DNA of 27,075 bases from Chloroflexota bacterium (GTDB lineage: Bacteria; Chloroflexota; Anaerolineae; Aggregatilineales; Phototrophicaceae): the NCBI GenBank assembly GCA_026706395.1, contig JAPOYU010000067.1, positions 1-27,075 on the forward strand, read 5' to 3'. The notes beneath the pieces were generated by a model. That model saw nothing but the letters and a program-made list of their open reading frames with translations. It searched no databases and was not told where the DNA came from. Both the position numbers and the translations under genes were made by a program. Below, in pieces: positions 7,537-14,707 of this stretch; the first letter of the stretch is position 1, and every line of letters starts with the position of its first letter.

Positions 7537-8770
7537 TATCGCTTCTCCGTTTCGAGGCGGGTTTGCGGCGTGTAGCCACGCGGTGCACACTGAGCATGAG
7601 CCCGACGCCGATCATGACGACCAACAGTGAGGACCCGCCGAAACTTATAAATGGCAAGGGAACGCCGGTTGAAGGGATCACGCCGGTCATGACGGCAATA
7701 TTCAGCAGCGCCTGAATGATTACCCATGAGGTAAAGCCGACGCAGAGCAGCGCGCCAAAATTGTCTTTCGCAATTCGCGCCGTTTGAAAACCGCGTATGG
7801 CGAAGGCGATGAATAGCGCGACCACGAGAGCCGCGCCCATGACACCGAGCTCTTCACCGATGATGGCAAATATACTGTCCGTGTGCGGCGCGGGAAGTGC
7901 GCCGAATTTCTGTTGGGACTGGCCGACGCCAACGCCAAACCAGCCACCGCGGACAAAGGCGGTTATCGCTTGTAGTGTGTGGTAGTCCGTCAAAGTGATA
8001 TCGCTCAAACCGACGAGGAAATTGGCGATGCGATCCTGGGCATATTGCCAGGATTGCACAACGATCAGCCCCAAAGTCAGCGCGGTTGCGCCGACGGCGC
8101 CCATGTGAAATATGTTTGCGCCGGCGACAAAGAACATCACTCCGGCGGTAAGCACGACGATCGCCGCCGAACTCAAGTCCGGCTGCAAGACAATCAAATA
8201 AGCGATTGTGCCGACCACTAGCGCAAAAGGCACCAGACCGTAGAAGAAGCTGCGCACCCGGGCATTGTGTGAGCCAAGCCAAGCTGCCAAGAAAAACACA
8301 ATCGTGAATTCCGCGAGCTCGCCGGGCTGGAGGCGCCCGCCCGTGAAAGACCGCCGCGCGCCGAAAATGTCTTCGCCAAAGATTCGAACCGCCACCAGAG
8401 ATACGACGGTAAAGATCAGCAGCCAGACCGCAAAGCGTTTCCAGAAGCGGTAATCTATGGTGGCAAAAAACAGGAGCGCAAGGGCCGAGATGACTACATT
8501 GCGCAGGTGTTCCTCAACGAAAAAGCCGGCAGCGCTGCCGTATGTCTGGTTGCTCCAATCCCAGGTCGCGCTGAATACCATCAAGGCGCCCATTATGAGC
8601 AGCAAAAGAACAATGGCGAGCATGGGCTTGTCGAACGACGTTAGAAAGCGTCGCTTTGGATGCCGGACCGGGCGGACCTTGTCATCGTTAATTACGGTAA
8701 AACCGGGGCGTGCCCGAATCCGGCGTCGGATGCGGCGCTGTCTGTTATCAAGGATGGCTTGCTCAGTCAT
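7448..8770 (-). CDS. ftsW: SEDS-family glycosyltransferase FtsW
   Basis: Polytopic SEDS peptidoglycan polymerase that works in a complex with a class B PBP (FtsI). It is 440 residues, with a basic cytoplasmic N-terminus (RQRRIRRRIRAR at 10-21) and about ten membrane segments from residue 48. FtsW signatures are GARRSFTGGRLQPGEL, the large outer loop PAPHTDSIFAIIGEELG with the Asp of HTD thought to be catalytic, and GVPLPFISFGGSSLL. Anomaly: the conserved ExxK pair of the QPSE-x-x-K motif reads E151-L-A-E154, so the Lys is Glu (codon GAA at 8309-8311). The last 30 residues form an Arg-rich tail encoded in a different frame over the start of murG. The start is ATG 8770. Confidence 0.95.
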   Translation of the reverse strand: MTEQAILDNRQRRIRRRIRARPGFTVINDDKVRPVRHPKRRFLTSFDKPMLAIVLLLLIMGALMVFSATWDWSNQTYGSAAGFFVEEHLRNVVISALALLFFATIDYRFWKRFAVWLLIFTVVSLVAVRIFGEDIFGARRSFTGGRLQPGELAEFTIVFFLAAWLGSHNARVRSFFYGLVPFALVVGTIAYLIVLQPDLSSAAIVVLTAGVMFFVAGANIFHMGAVGATALTLGLIVVQSWQYAQDRIANFLVGLSDITLTDYHTLQAITAFVRGGWFGVGVGQSQQKFGALPAPHTDSIFAIIGEELGVMGAALVVALFIAFAIRGFQTARIAKDNFGALLCVGFTSWVIIQALLNIAVMTGVIPSTGVPLPFISFGGSSLLVVMIGVGLMLSVHRVATRRKPASKRRSDIANFDRSWRNRRSRLSRAGNRASAAPSRG

Positions 8771-8806
8771 GCGATTCCTCGACCGACCACGTGGCTGCCC
8801 GATTCA

Positions 8807-10216
8807 TTATAGTTCAGTTACCAATTGGCGAAAGTGCAGCCCGCGGGCAGCGAAATCGGCATAGGCGTCATAGCTGGTTCCGCCGGGCGAGAGCAGGACA
8901 ACATCGCCGGCTTCCGCTACTTCTGCCGCGCGCGTGACAGCTTCTTCCAGGTTTGGCGCTCGCGAGAACTGATCGTCGCCAACTCGCAGCATATCCAGCA
9001 GTTTGGCCACTTTGGTGGCGACTTGTTTCTCGCCATCCTCGCCGAACAAGATGATGTGCTTCGCCTTGCGCAGCGCAAATTGTATTGCCGCCTCCCAAGG
9101 GAGGTCCTTGTCCGCGCCGCCGATTAGAAGGACCAGAGGTTCGTCGTAGCTGCTGAGCGCGGCGAGAAGGCGCTCCGGCGCGGTGGCGATGCTGTCATTG
9201 ACCCAGGTCACGCCGTCGAGCGTCCGCACTTGTTCCAGCCGATGTTCCACGGGCTCAAATTCACGAATGCTTGCGCGCATGACTTCCGGCATGACCCCCG
9301 GCCGATCGATTGCCAGGCCCATGCCGCCGGTGATGGCGCAAGCCGCCAGCACATTCAGCGTGTTGTGGTCGCCGCGCAGGCCGATGTCCTCGCGTTCACA
9401 AACGACATGAGGATTCGCATCGAAGCTGGCTGAACCCGCGACCAGGAGCCGACTGCCCAAGACGAAGGCCCCGTCGGGAACCATGTCATACAGGCTGAAC
9501 GCCAACAGCTCTCCCGCGACGGCGGATTCAAAAACCCTGCTGCCGGGGCTGTCCCAGCCCAAAACCGCCATATCGCTATGACGCTGAAATCGGAAGATGT
9601 TGGCCTTTGCCTTGGCGTAGTTCTCGAACGTGCCATGCCGGTCCAGATGGTTCGGTGTGAGATTCAACAAGGCGGCGACTCGTGGACTTTGCGTCATTAG
9701 CTCAAGCTGAAAACTTGAGAGTTCCATGACGACTATGTGATCGGCCTTAATCCGCGGAAGGTCTTCTATCAAGGGATTGCCGATATTGCCGCCGACCCAA
9801 ACCTTGTAGCCGGAGTTGGCGACGATCTTTGCCACAAGGGCGGTGGTGGTGGTCTTGCCTGCGCTGCCTGTGATGCCGATCACCGGGGCCGGGCAGCGCT
9901 CCAGGAATAGCTGCGCATCGTTGGTGAAGGGGATGCCGCGCTCGCGCGCCAATGACAGAATCGGCAAGTCAAGCGGGACTCCGCCCGACACGCAGATGCA
10001 ACGGGCCCCGATCAGAACGTCTTCCGGGTGGCCGCCAAGATAAAATCGAACTCCGGGATAGTCGCGGCGGCGCAGATTCAATTGCTTGACGCTGCGGCTG
10101 TCCGTCACGACCACTTCCGCGCCTACCGTCGGCAACCAGCGAGCCAGCGCAGCGCCTTGACGCCCGAAGCCGAAAACGACTACCCGCTTGCCCGTCAGTT
10201 GATCGCGACTGGTCAT
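8807..10216 (-). CDS. murD: UDP-N-acetylmuramoyl-L-alanine--D-glutamate ligase MurD
   Basis: Cytoplasmic Mur ligase that adds D-Glu to UDP-MurNAc-L-Ala using ATP. It is 469 residues. It has an N-terminal Rossmann segment VVVFGFGRQGAALA (12-25) and an ATP P-loop GSAGKTTTT (117-125), slightly different from the common GTNGKTTT. The central ELSSFQL and NLTPNHLDRHGTFENYAKAK segments are typical of MurD. The C-domain has EHRLEQV, WVNDSIATAP and GGADKDLPW, ending in SPGGTSYDAYADFAARG, the expected C-terminal signature. The start is ATG 10216, 17 bases after mraY; 36 bases separate it from ftsW. No active-site loss was noticed. Confidence 0.96.
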   Translation of the reverse strand: MTSRDQLTGKRVVVFGFGRQGAALARWLPTVGAEVVVTDSRSVKQLNLRRRDYPGVRFYLGGHPEDVLIGARCICVSGGVPLDLPILSLARERGIPFTNDAQLFLERCPAPVIGITGSAGKTTTTALVAKIVANSGYKVWVGGNIGNPLIEDLPRIKADHIVVMELSSFQLELMTQSPRVAALLNLTPNHLDRHGTFENYAKAKANIFRFQRHSDMAVLGWDSPGSRVFESAVAGELLAFSLYDMVPDGAFVLGSRLLVAGSASFDANPHVVCEREDIGLRGDHNTLNVLAACAITGGMGLAIDRPGVMPEVMRASIREFEPVEHRLEQVRTLDGVTWVNDSIATAPERLLAALSSYDEPLVLLIGGADKDLPWEAAIQFALRKAKHIILFGEDGEKQVATKVAKLLDMLRVGDDQFSRAPNLEEAVTRAAEVAEAGDVVLLSPGGTSYDAYADFAARGLHFRQLVTEL

Positions 10217-10233
10217 TCGCTTCCAGGCTCACG

Positions 10234-11259
10234 CTAGAGAAGCGCCAGCGCAACGCCGACGAATGCGCTCAAGATGCCGATCAGCCAAAAGCGCTGCACG
10301 ATCTGTGTCTCGCTCCAGCCGCCAAGCTCGAAGTGATGATGAATGGGCGTGCGCCGGAAAGGGCGAATATCAACTCCATAGAAGCGTCGGCTGAGTTTAG
10401 CGGAGGCAACCTGCAGGATCACGCTGAGAATTTCCATGACGGGCACGATGGCGATAACCGGCAGCAACAACCAGTGACCAGTCATCACTGCGGTTGTGCC
10501 CAACGCGGCGCCCAAAGCGAGGGAGCCGGTATCGCCCATGAAAAGCTGCGCCGGGTGCGCGTTGTACCAAAGAAAGGCGAAGCAGGCGCCGACGACCACA
10601 AAGCAAAGCTCGACCAGAAAGATCTGTTCATGCAGGAAGGCGATGACGCCATAAGCGCCGAAAGCAGTGGCCGTAATGATGCCGGCCAGCCCGTCCAGAC
10701 CGTCGGTGAAGTTCGTAGCGTTGGATGTAGCGACAATGATGAAGGTGCTGATGCTTACGAATAATACCGGATGCAAAGGTATTTGGACCTGCACTAGGGG
10801 CAGGATGAGCGAGTTGGCATACGAGAACTGGAAATGAGAGATTATTGTTGACGCTGTCAGCGCTAACAGTATCTGCCCGGCGAACTTTATCGTGCCGGAG
10901 AGCCCTTCGCCCACGTTTCCGCGCGAGGTCTGTATCCCTTCCCAGTCGTCGATCAGGCCGAGAAAGGCGAAACCGATGAGGACAAAAAGCGGCACCAGGA
11001 TGCTGCGCCCGGCGCCTTCTTCTACGATGCGGGAGATATTCAGCGAGAGCGTGATCGCGATGGCCGGCAAGATGATCATGATGCCGCCCATTGTTGGCGT
11101 GCCGATCTTTTGTACGTGGTGGCTGTCCATCAACTCCGCGCGAATTTGCTTGCCCAGCTTGAGGCGATGCAGAATCTCGACAAAGGGGCCGCCCCAGATT
11201 ACGCCGAGAAGGAAGGTGGCGCCGCCAACGCTTAGCGCCAGGGGTAATTGACCATCCAT
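10234..11259 (-). CDS. mraY: Phospho-N-acetylmuramoyl-pentapeptide transferase MraY
   Basis: Integral membrane enzyme that attaches phospho-MurNAc-peptide to undecaprenyl phosphate, forming lipid I. It is 341 residues with about ten membrane segments. Diagnostic motifs are KIGTPTMGGIMI near residue 51, the Mg-binding Asp pair in LGLIDDW, NATNFTDGLDGLAG with catalytic Asp, WYNAHPAQLFMGDTGSLALG, and the MraY-specific RTPIHHHFELGGWSE near the C-terminus. This separates it from WecA-type relatives. The start is ATG 11259. It follows ftsI directly; murE and murF, which usually lie between ftsI and mraY, are absent here. Confidence 0.97.
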   Translation of the reverse strand: MDGQLPLALSVGGATFLLGVIWGGPFVEILHRLKLGKQIRAELMDSHHVQKIGTPTMGGIMIILPAIAITLSLNISRIVEEGAGRSILVPLFVLIGFAFLGLIDDWEGIQTSRGNVGEGLSGTIKFAGQILLALTASTIISHFQFSYANSLILPLVQVQIPLHPVLFVSISTFIIVATSNATNFTDGLDGLAGIITATAFGAYGVIAFLHEQIFLVELCFVVVGACFAFLWYNAHPAQLFMGDTGSLALGAALGTTAVMTGHWLLLPVIAIVPVMEILSVILQVASAKLSRRFYGVDIRPFRRTPIHHHFELGGWSETQIVQRFWLIGILSAFVGVALALL

Positions 11260-11272
11260 TTAGCTGAATTGC

Positions 11273-13021
11273 CTAGCTACTGCTTCCGTTGGTGTCCGCT
11301 TCAGCGGCTGCCAGACTTGCCCGTACTCTATCATCCGGTATCTCGAGCAAAATAACAAGGCGGTCGGCTATGCGTCTGAAGACCGGCGCCGCAACCTGAT
11401 AGCCAAAATCGCCATCCGGTCGGTCCAGTTTCACCATGACTACGGCTTGCGGCTCATCGGCAGGCAAGAAGCCGATGAAGGAGAGGATCTTGGCATTCCT
11501 GCCTTCTTCAAAAGCTACAGCCGTGGAAATCTTGGCCGTGCCGGGCATCCCGGCGATGGAATAGCCCGGCAACTCCGCCGCTGGCGCGCCATCCCGCACG
11601 ACGCGAATCAGCATCTCTCTGATAATGGCCGCTATATCGGCCGACACGACCCGGCGAATTGTCGACGGGCGCGCCTCCTCCACGCCGTTCTCCCTTATCA
11701 CCTGGCGAACGATACGCGGCTGCCGCATAATGCCGTCGTTGGCGATCGCGGCATAAGCGGTGATCATCTGCATCGGCGTCACTTTTATGCTTTGTCCGTA
11801 ACTGTTGAGCCCGAGGAAACTCTCGTTCCAATCCGAATCCCCCGGGATTCGCAAGTCGCCCCGCTCTTCCGCGAAAAGTCCGACGCCGGTCGCTTGCCCC
11901 AAGCCAAACGCGCGCATCATGCTGTAAAAGTCGCTCGTGCCCATCTGCAGCGCGATCGTCGCCGCGCCGACATCCAGCGAGTCCACCAGGACCGTCGCGA
12001 CATCTGTCGTTCCGTATGACCGGTAGGTGGCATTGTAAATGTCCCGGCCGCCGACCTCCAGATAGCCCGTGTCGTTGTAGGTCCAAAAAGGAGAGATGAC
12101 GCCTTTCTCGAGCGCGCCGGCCACAGTCAGCACTTGCATCAAGGTTCCAGGTTCGAAGGTCTCGTTGATCGCCGGGTTGACACGTAGATTGGGGTCAGCG
12201 ATTTGCAGGAAATTATTGGGGTCGATGGATGGATAGTTGGCCAGCGCCAGCACATCGCCGTTCCGCGGATCCATCACGATGACTGTGCCGCGGAAGGCAC
12301 TGTACTGCTCAACCGCCTTCTGCAGTTCGGTTTCTACCCAGAACTGCACATCACGGTCCAGGGTAAGGACAATGTCCTGCCCGCGCTGTTCAGCCGGGCG
12401 ATCTTGCGGCAGGTCGAAGGGGACATTACTTACCGAAAGATCAAGCACGCGACCGGAGAGCGTATCGTTGAAGGCGCCTTCCACCCCCAGCGCGCCGCGA
12501 AGACCGTCATCGACGACGATGCCGACAACATGGGCTGCCAGCTCGCCTTGCGGATAGAAGCGTTTGGGAATCTCTTCCAAGCCCAGCGCGATGTTGTCAA
12601 GCGCGGCGATCGCTTGCCCCTGTTCGGCCGAAATCGGAGCGGCGAGCAACTCCCAGACATTCTCGCTGGTGGCTTTACGCCATATCTCAAACTGGGCGAT
12701 ATTCAGGATTTCCGATAGCTTCGCGCTGAGGCTGTCGGCGTCAGTGACAAGCGCCGGGCTAATGCCCAGACGGTATTGGACGACGTTGAAGGCCAAGGGC
12801 TCCCCATCACGGTCATAAATGCGGCCTCGCTCGGCGGGGATGCGCAGCGTCGTATTGGTGATGGAACTGCCTATCTTTTCCAGCTCTTGCCGCACGGAAC
12901 GCGGAAAGAACTGGAAATTGGCGAGATTAATGATGAGATACCCTGCAAGCAATATCAGGAATATCGCAACGAATGGCAATCGCGCTTGAATTGTGGCTTG
13001 TTGCGATGATAGCTCTTGCAT
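11273..13021 (-). CDS. ftsI: FtsI-like class B penicillin-binding protein with degenerate active site (pseudo-transpeptidase)
   Basis: Division-specific class B PBP by position and fold: one membrane segment at about residues 17-37, a pedestal domain with RIPAERGRIYDRDGEPLA, then a transpeptidase domain with AFRGTVIVMDPRNGDVLALANYPSIDPN. All three catalytic motifs have lost the consensus. The SxxK block after FEPG reads T-L-M-Q (Thr codon 12143-12145, Gln codon 12134-12136). SxN reads S-L-D (11972-11980). KTG reads M-P-G (11540-11548). The spacing of the three sites matches E. coli FtsI, so the positional assignment is firm. The frame is open throughout and the flanking fold motifs are kept, which argues for a maintained pseudoenzyme rather than decay. 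The ATG at 13021 is taken as start; TTG 13039, overlapping the ftsL-like stop as TTGA, is an alternative. It lies just upstream of mraY. Confidence 0.93.
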   Translation of the reverse strand: MQELSSQQATIQARLPFVAIFLILLAGYLIINLANFQFFPRSVRQELEKIGSSITNTTLRIPAERGRIYDRDGEPLAFNVVQYRLGISPALVTDADSLSAKLSEILNIAQFEIWRKATSENVWELLAAPISAEQGQAIAALDNIALGLEEIPKRFYPQGELAAHVVGIVVDDGLRGALGVEGAFNDTLSGRVLDLSVSNVPFDLPQDRPAEQRGQDIVLTLDRDVQFWVETELQKAVEQYSAFRGTVIVMDPRNGDVLALANYPSIDPNNFLQIADPNLRVNPAINETFEPGTLMQVLTVAGALEKGVISPFWTYNDTGYLEVGGRDIYNATYRSYGTTDVATVLVDSLDVGAATIALQMGTSDFYSMMRAFGLGQATGVGLFAEERGDLRIPGDSDWNESFLGLNSYGQSIKVTPMQMITAYAAIANDGIMRQPRIVRQVIRENGVEEARPSTIRRVVSADIAAIIREMLIRVVRDGAPAAELPGYSIAGMPGTAKISTAVAFEEGRNAKILSFIGFLPADEPQAVVMVKLDRPDGDFGYQVAAPVFRRIADRLVILLEIPDDRVRASLAAAEADTNGSSS

Positions 13022-13035
13022 GCTGTCAATTCTCG

Positions 13036-13506
13036 TCAATTGCCAAACGATTGGAACTGCTCGCTTATGAGCGCCAATTGCTGCTCCAGCCAGCCGCTGA
13101 ATGTTTCGTCGTAGCTGGCTGCGGCCGGTTCGCTTTGTCCCGCGTCCGCAGTCGCTGTGGCTGCTCGACCCCGATTGGGGTTGTATCCCTCTATCAGAAG
13201 GTAATCGATATCGGCATTGGTCGCGGGGCGGAAGCCGATTTCGACAGCGCGAGCGAAGAGCCGAGGGACAGTGCGGTAACTGGCAATCTCGCCGATGAGT
13301 TTTTCATTCTGCCGCTTTAGTTCGTCCCTGCGGCTAATCAAGTCTTCGATCTGTCGATTGGTAATCGCAAAAGACGCCACCTGCGACAAATACAGGCTGC
13401 CCATGATAAGGAGAATGGCAACGCCCAGGATTGCCAGCGCGGTCGCTTGATTCCGCGTCCGGAAGCGTTTGCGGCTGAAAGTATGCTGAATCCAGGCTTG
13501 CGACAT
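13036..13506 (-). CDS. ftsL: FtsL-like bitopic division protein
   Basis: Small divisome protein expected to pair with FtsQ and an FtsB/DivIC partner. From the ATG at 13506 it has 156 residues: a basic N-terminus (SRKRFRTRNQ, 11-20), a single membrane segment at 21-43, a heptad-like coiled coil at about 47-78 (RQIEDLISRRDELKRQNEKL), then a low-complexity Ala-rich tail. The open frame extends to a TTG at 13584, but that adds a second hydrophobic stretch that does not fit FtsL. Identification rests on topology and its place between rsmH and ftsI, since FtsL sequences are poorly conserved. Its stop overlaps or abuts the ftsI start. A septum-formation-initiator (DivIC-like) label would fit equally well. 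Confidence 0.75.
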   Translation of the reverse strand: MSQAWIQHTFSRKRFRTRNQATALAILGVAILLIMGSLYLSQVASFAITNRQIEDLISRRDELKRQNEKLIGEIASYRTVPRLFARAVEIGFRPATNADIDYLLIEGYNPNRGRAATATADAGQSEPAAASYDETFSGWLEQQLALISEQFQSFGN

Positions 13507-13626
13507 TCCCGAAGGCCGTTTGCGTAACGGAAAAAGATAAATCGCGGCAACCACTGCCAAGCTGCCGAACCGTACATCATCCAATGTATACGAAACAAAA
13601 TAACGCGCAACTCAAGTTCAACTGGC

Positions 13627-14553
13627 TTACAGCTTTTCGACGACGCGCAGTTTGGCGCTGCGACTGCGTGGATTGACGCTAAGTTCCGCATCGTCCGGCG
13701 CGATGGCTTTGCGCGTTATCAGCTTGACCCTTGCTCGCTTGGCCTGGATTGACGCCATGCCAGGCGGCGAAACTATCGGAGTGGAAAGCTGCTTGAACGC
13801 TCGTTTGACGATTCGATCTTCAAGGCTGTGAAAGCTAATGACGGCCAGGCGCCCGCCCGGTCGCAGCAGATCAACGGCGATGGGTATGACCTGCTCGAGC
13901 GCCTCCAGCTCCTGATTAACCGCGATGCGCAGGGCTTGAAACGTCTTGGTGGCGGGATGCTTCTTCGCTTGTCGCCTTGCCGGCGCCGGTATCGCGCCTG
14001 AAACCAGCTCCGCCAGTTCTCTTGTGCTGGAAACAGGCCGCCCCGTCACAATTGCGCGAGCGATGCGGCGGGCATGACGCTCCTCGCCGTAACGGAAGAG
14101 CAGATCTGCCAGTTCGCCCGCATCCAACTCATTGACAAGGACTTCAGCGGTTTTTATGTCGGCGCTCGCGTCGAAGCGCATATCCAGAGGAGCGTCATGG
14201 CGAAAGGAGAATCCACGGCCGGGATCGTCAAGCTGCAAGGACGACAGACCCAGATCGAGCAGGATCGCGTCGACCGCTTCCCAGCCCAGCGCCGTCGCTG
14301 CGGCTCGCATTTCGATGGTGCTGCCATGATGGAAACTCACCGCTCCGGCGAAAGTCGCCAGCGTTTGACGCGCTTGGGCGATCGCCAGCTCATCGCGATC
14401 AAGCGCCAGAATCTCATCAATGCCCGCTTCGAGCATGGCCAGGCTGTGGCCTCCGCCGCCGACCGTGCCGTCGATCAGACGCGCGACCGTTGGATCGGCC
14501 GGTTGCAGCGCCTCAATGACAGCGGAGAGAAGGACCGGAATATGTTGCAGCAT
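13627..14553 (-). CDS. rsmH: 16S rRNA (cytosine-1402-N4)-methyltransferase RsmH (MraW)
   Basis: SAM-dependent methyltransferase that modifies C1402 in the 30S decoding centre; usually the first or second gene of dcw clusters. It is 308 residues, normal length. Motifs are HIPVLLSAV (4-12), SAM loop IDGTVGGGGHS (27-37), LLDLGLSSLQLDDPGRGFSFR with DAPLDMRFD, HPATKTFQALRIAVN, VISFHSLEDRIVK and the C-terminal NPRSRSAKLRV. The start is ATG 14553; no other in-frame start lies just upstream. It heads this cluster: no mraZ is present between it and divergent uvrC. No convincing Shine-Dalgarno sequence or promoter was found for it. Confidence 0.97.
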   Translation of the reverse strand: MLQHIPVLLSAVIEALQPADPTVARLIDGTVGGGGHSLAMLEAGIDEILALDRDELAIAQARQTLATFAGAVSFHHGSTIEMRAAATALGWEAVDAILLDLGLSSLQLDDPGRGFSFRHDAPLDMRFDASADIKTAEVLVNELDAGELADLLFRYGEERHARRIARAIVTGRPVSSTRELAELVSGAIPAPARRQAKKHPATKTFQALRIAVNQELEALEQVIPIAVDLLRPGGRLAVISFHSLEDRIVKRAFKQLSTPIVSPPGMASIQAKRARVKLITRKAIAPDDAELSVNPRSRSAKLRVVEKL

Positions 14554-14637
14554 GTCACACGGATGGTCTTTTTCGCTCTCCCTTGAGCATAGTGCAAGCG
14601 GCCGGATTTCGGGAGTGCAAAGGCGGCGTCAGGTCAG

Positions 14638-14666
14638 TTCACTGCGACGCCGGATCGTGCTAGAAT
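14638..14666 (+). promoter_or_regulatory. Probable uvrC promoter
   Basis: In the 154-base divergent gap between rsmH and uvrC the plus strand has TTCACT at 14638-14643, a 17-base spacer and TAGAAT at 14661-14666. Both hexamers resemble the sigma-70 consensus (4 of 6 and 5 of 6). Transcription would begin near 14673, about 35 bases before the uvrC ATG. No comparable minus-strand promoter for the dcw cluster could be picked out in the same gap. Confidence 0.42.
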
Positions 14667-14707
14667 GATGCTTAGTCAACGCGCATTCCAACGTGTAATC
14701 TGCTCTT

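Noticed and set aside
11273..13039. Sequencing error as the explanation for the FtsI motif changes
   Set aside because: The three sites are about 160 to 440 bases apart, each needs several base substitutions, and the frame is intact between them. A single error or frameshift cannot produce this; chimeric assembly remains a remote possibility.
13507..13584. N-terminal extension of the ftsL-like gene from TTG 13584
   Set aside because: It adds a second hydrophobic stretch that conflicts with single-pass FtsL topology, and ATG 13506 is available.
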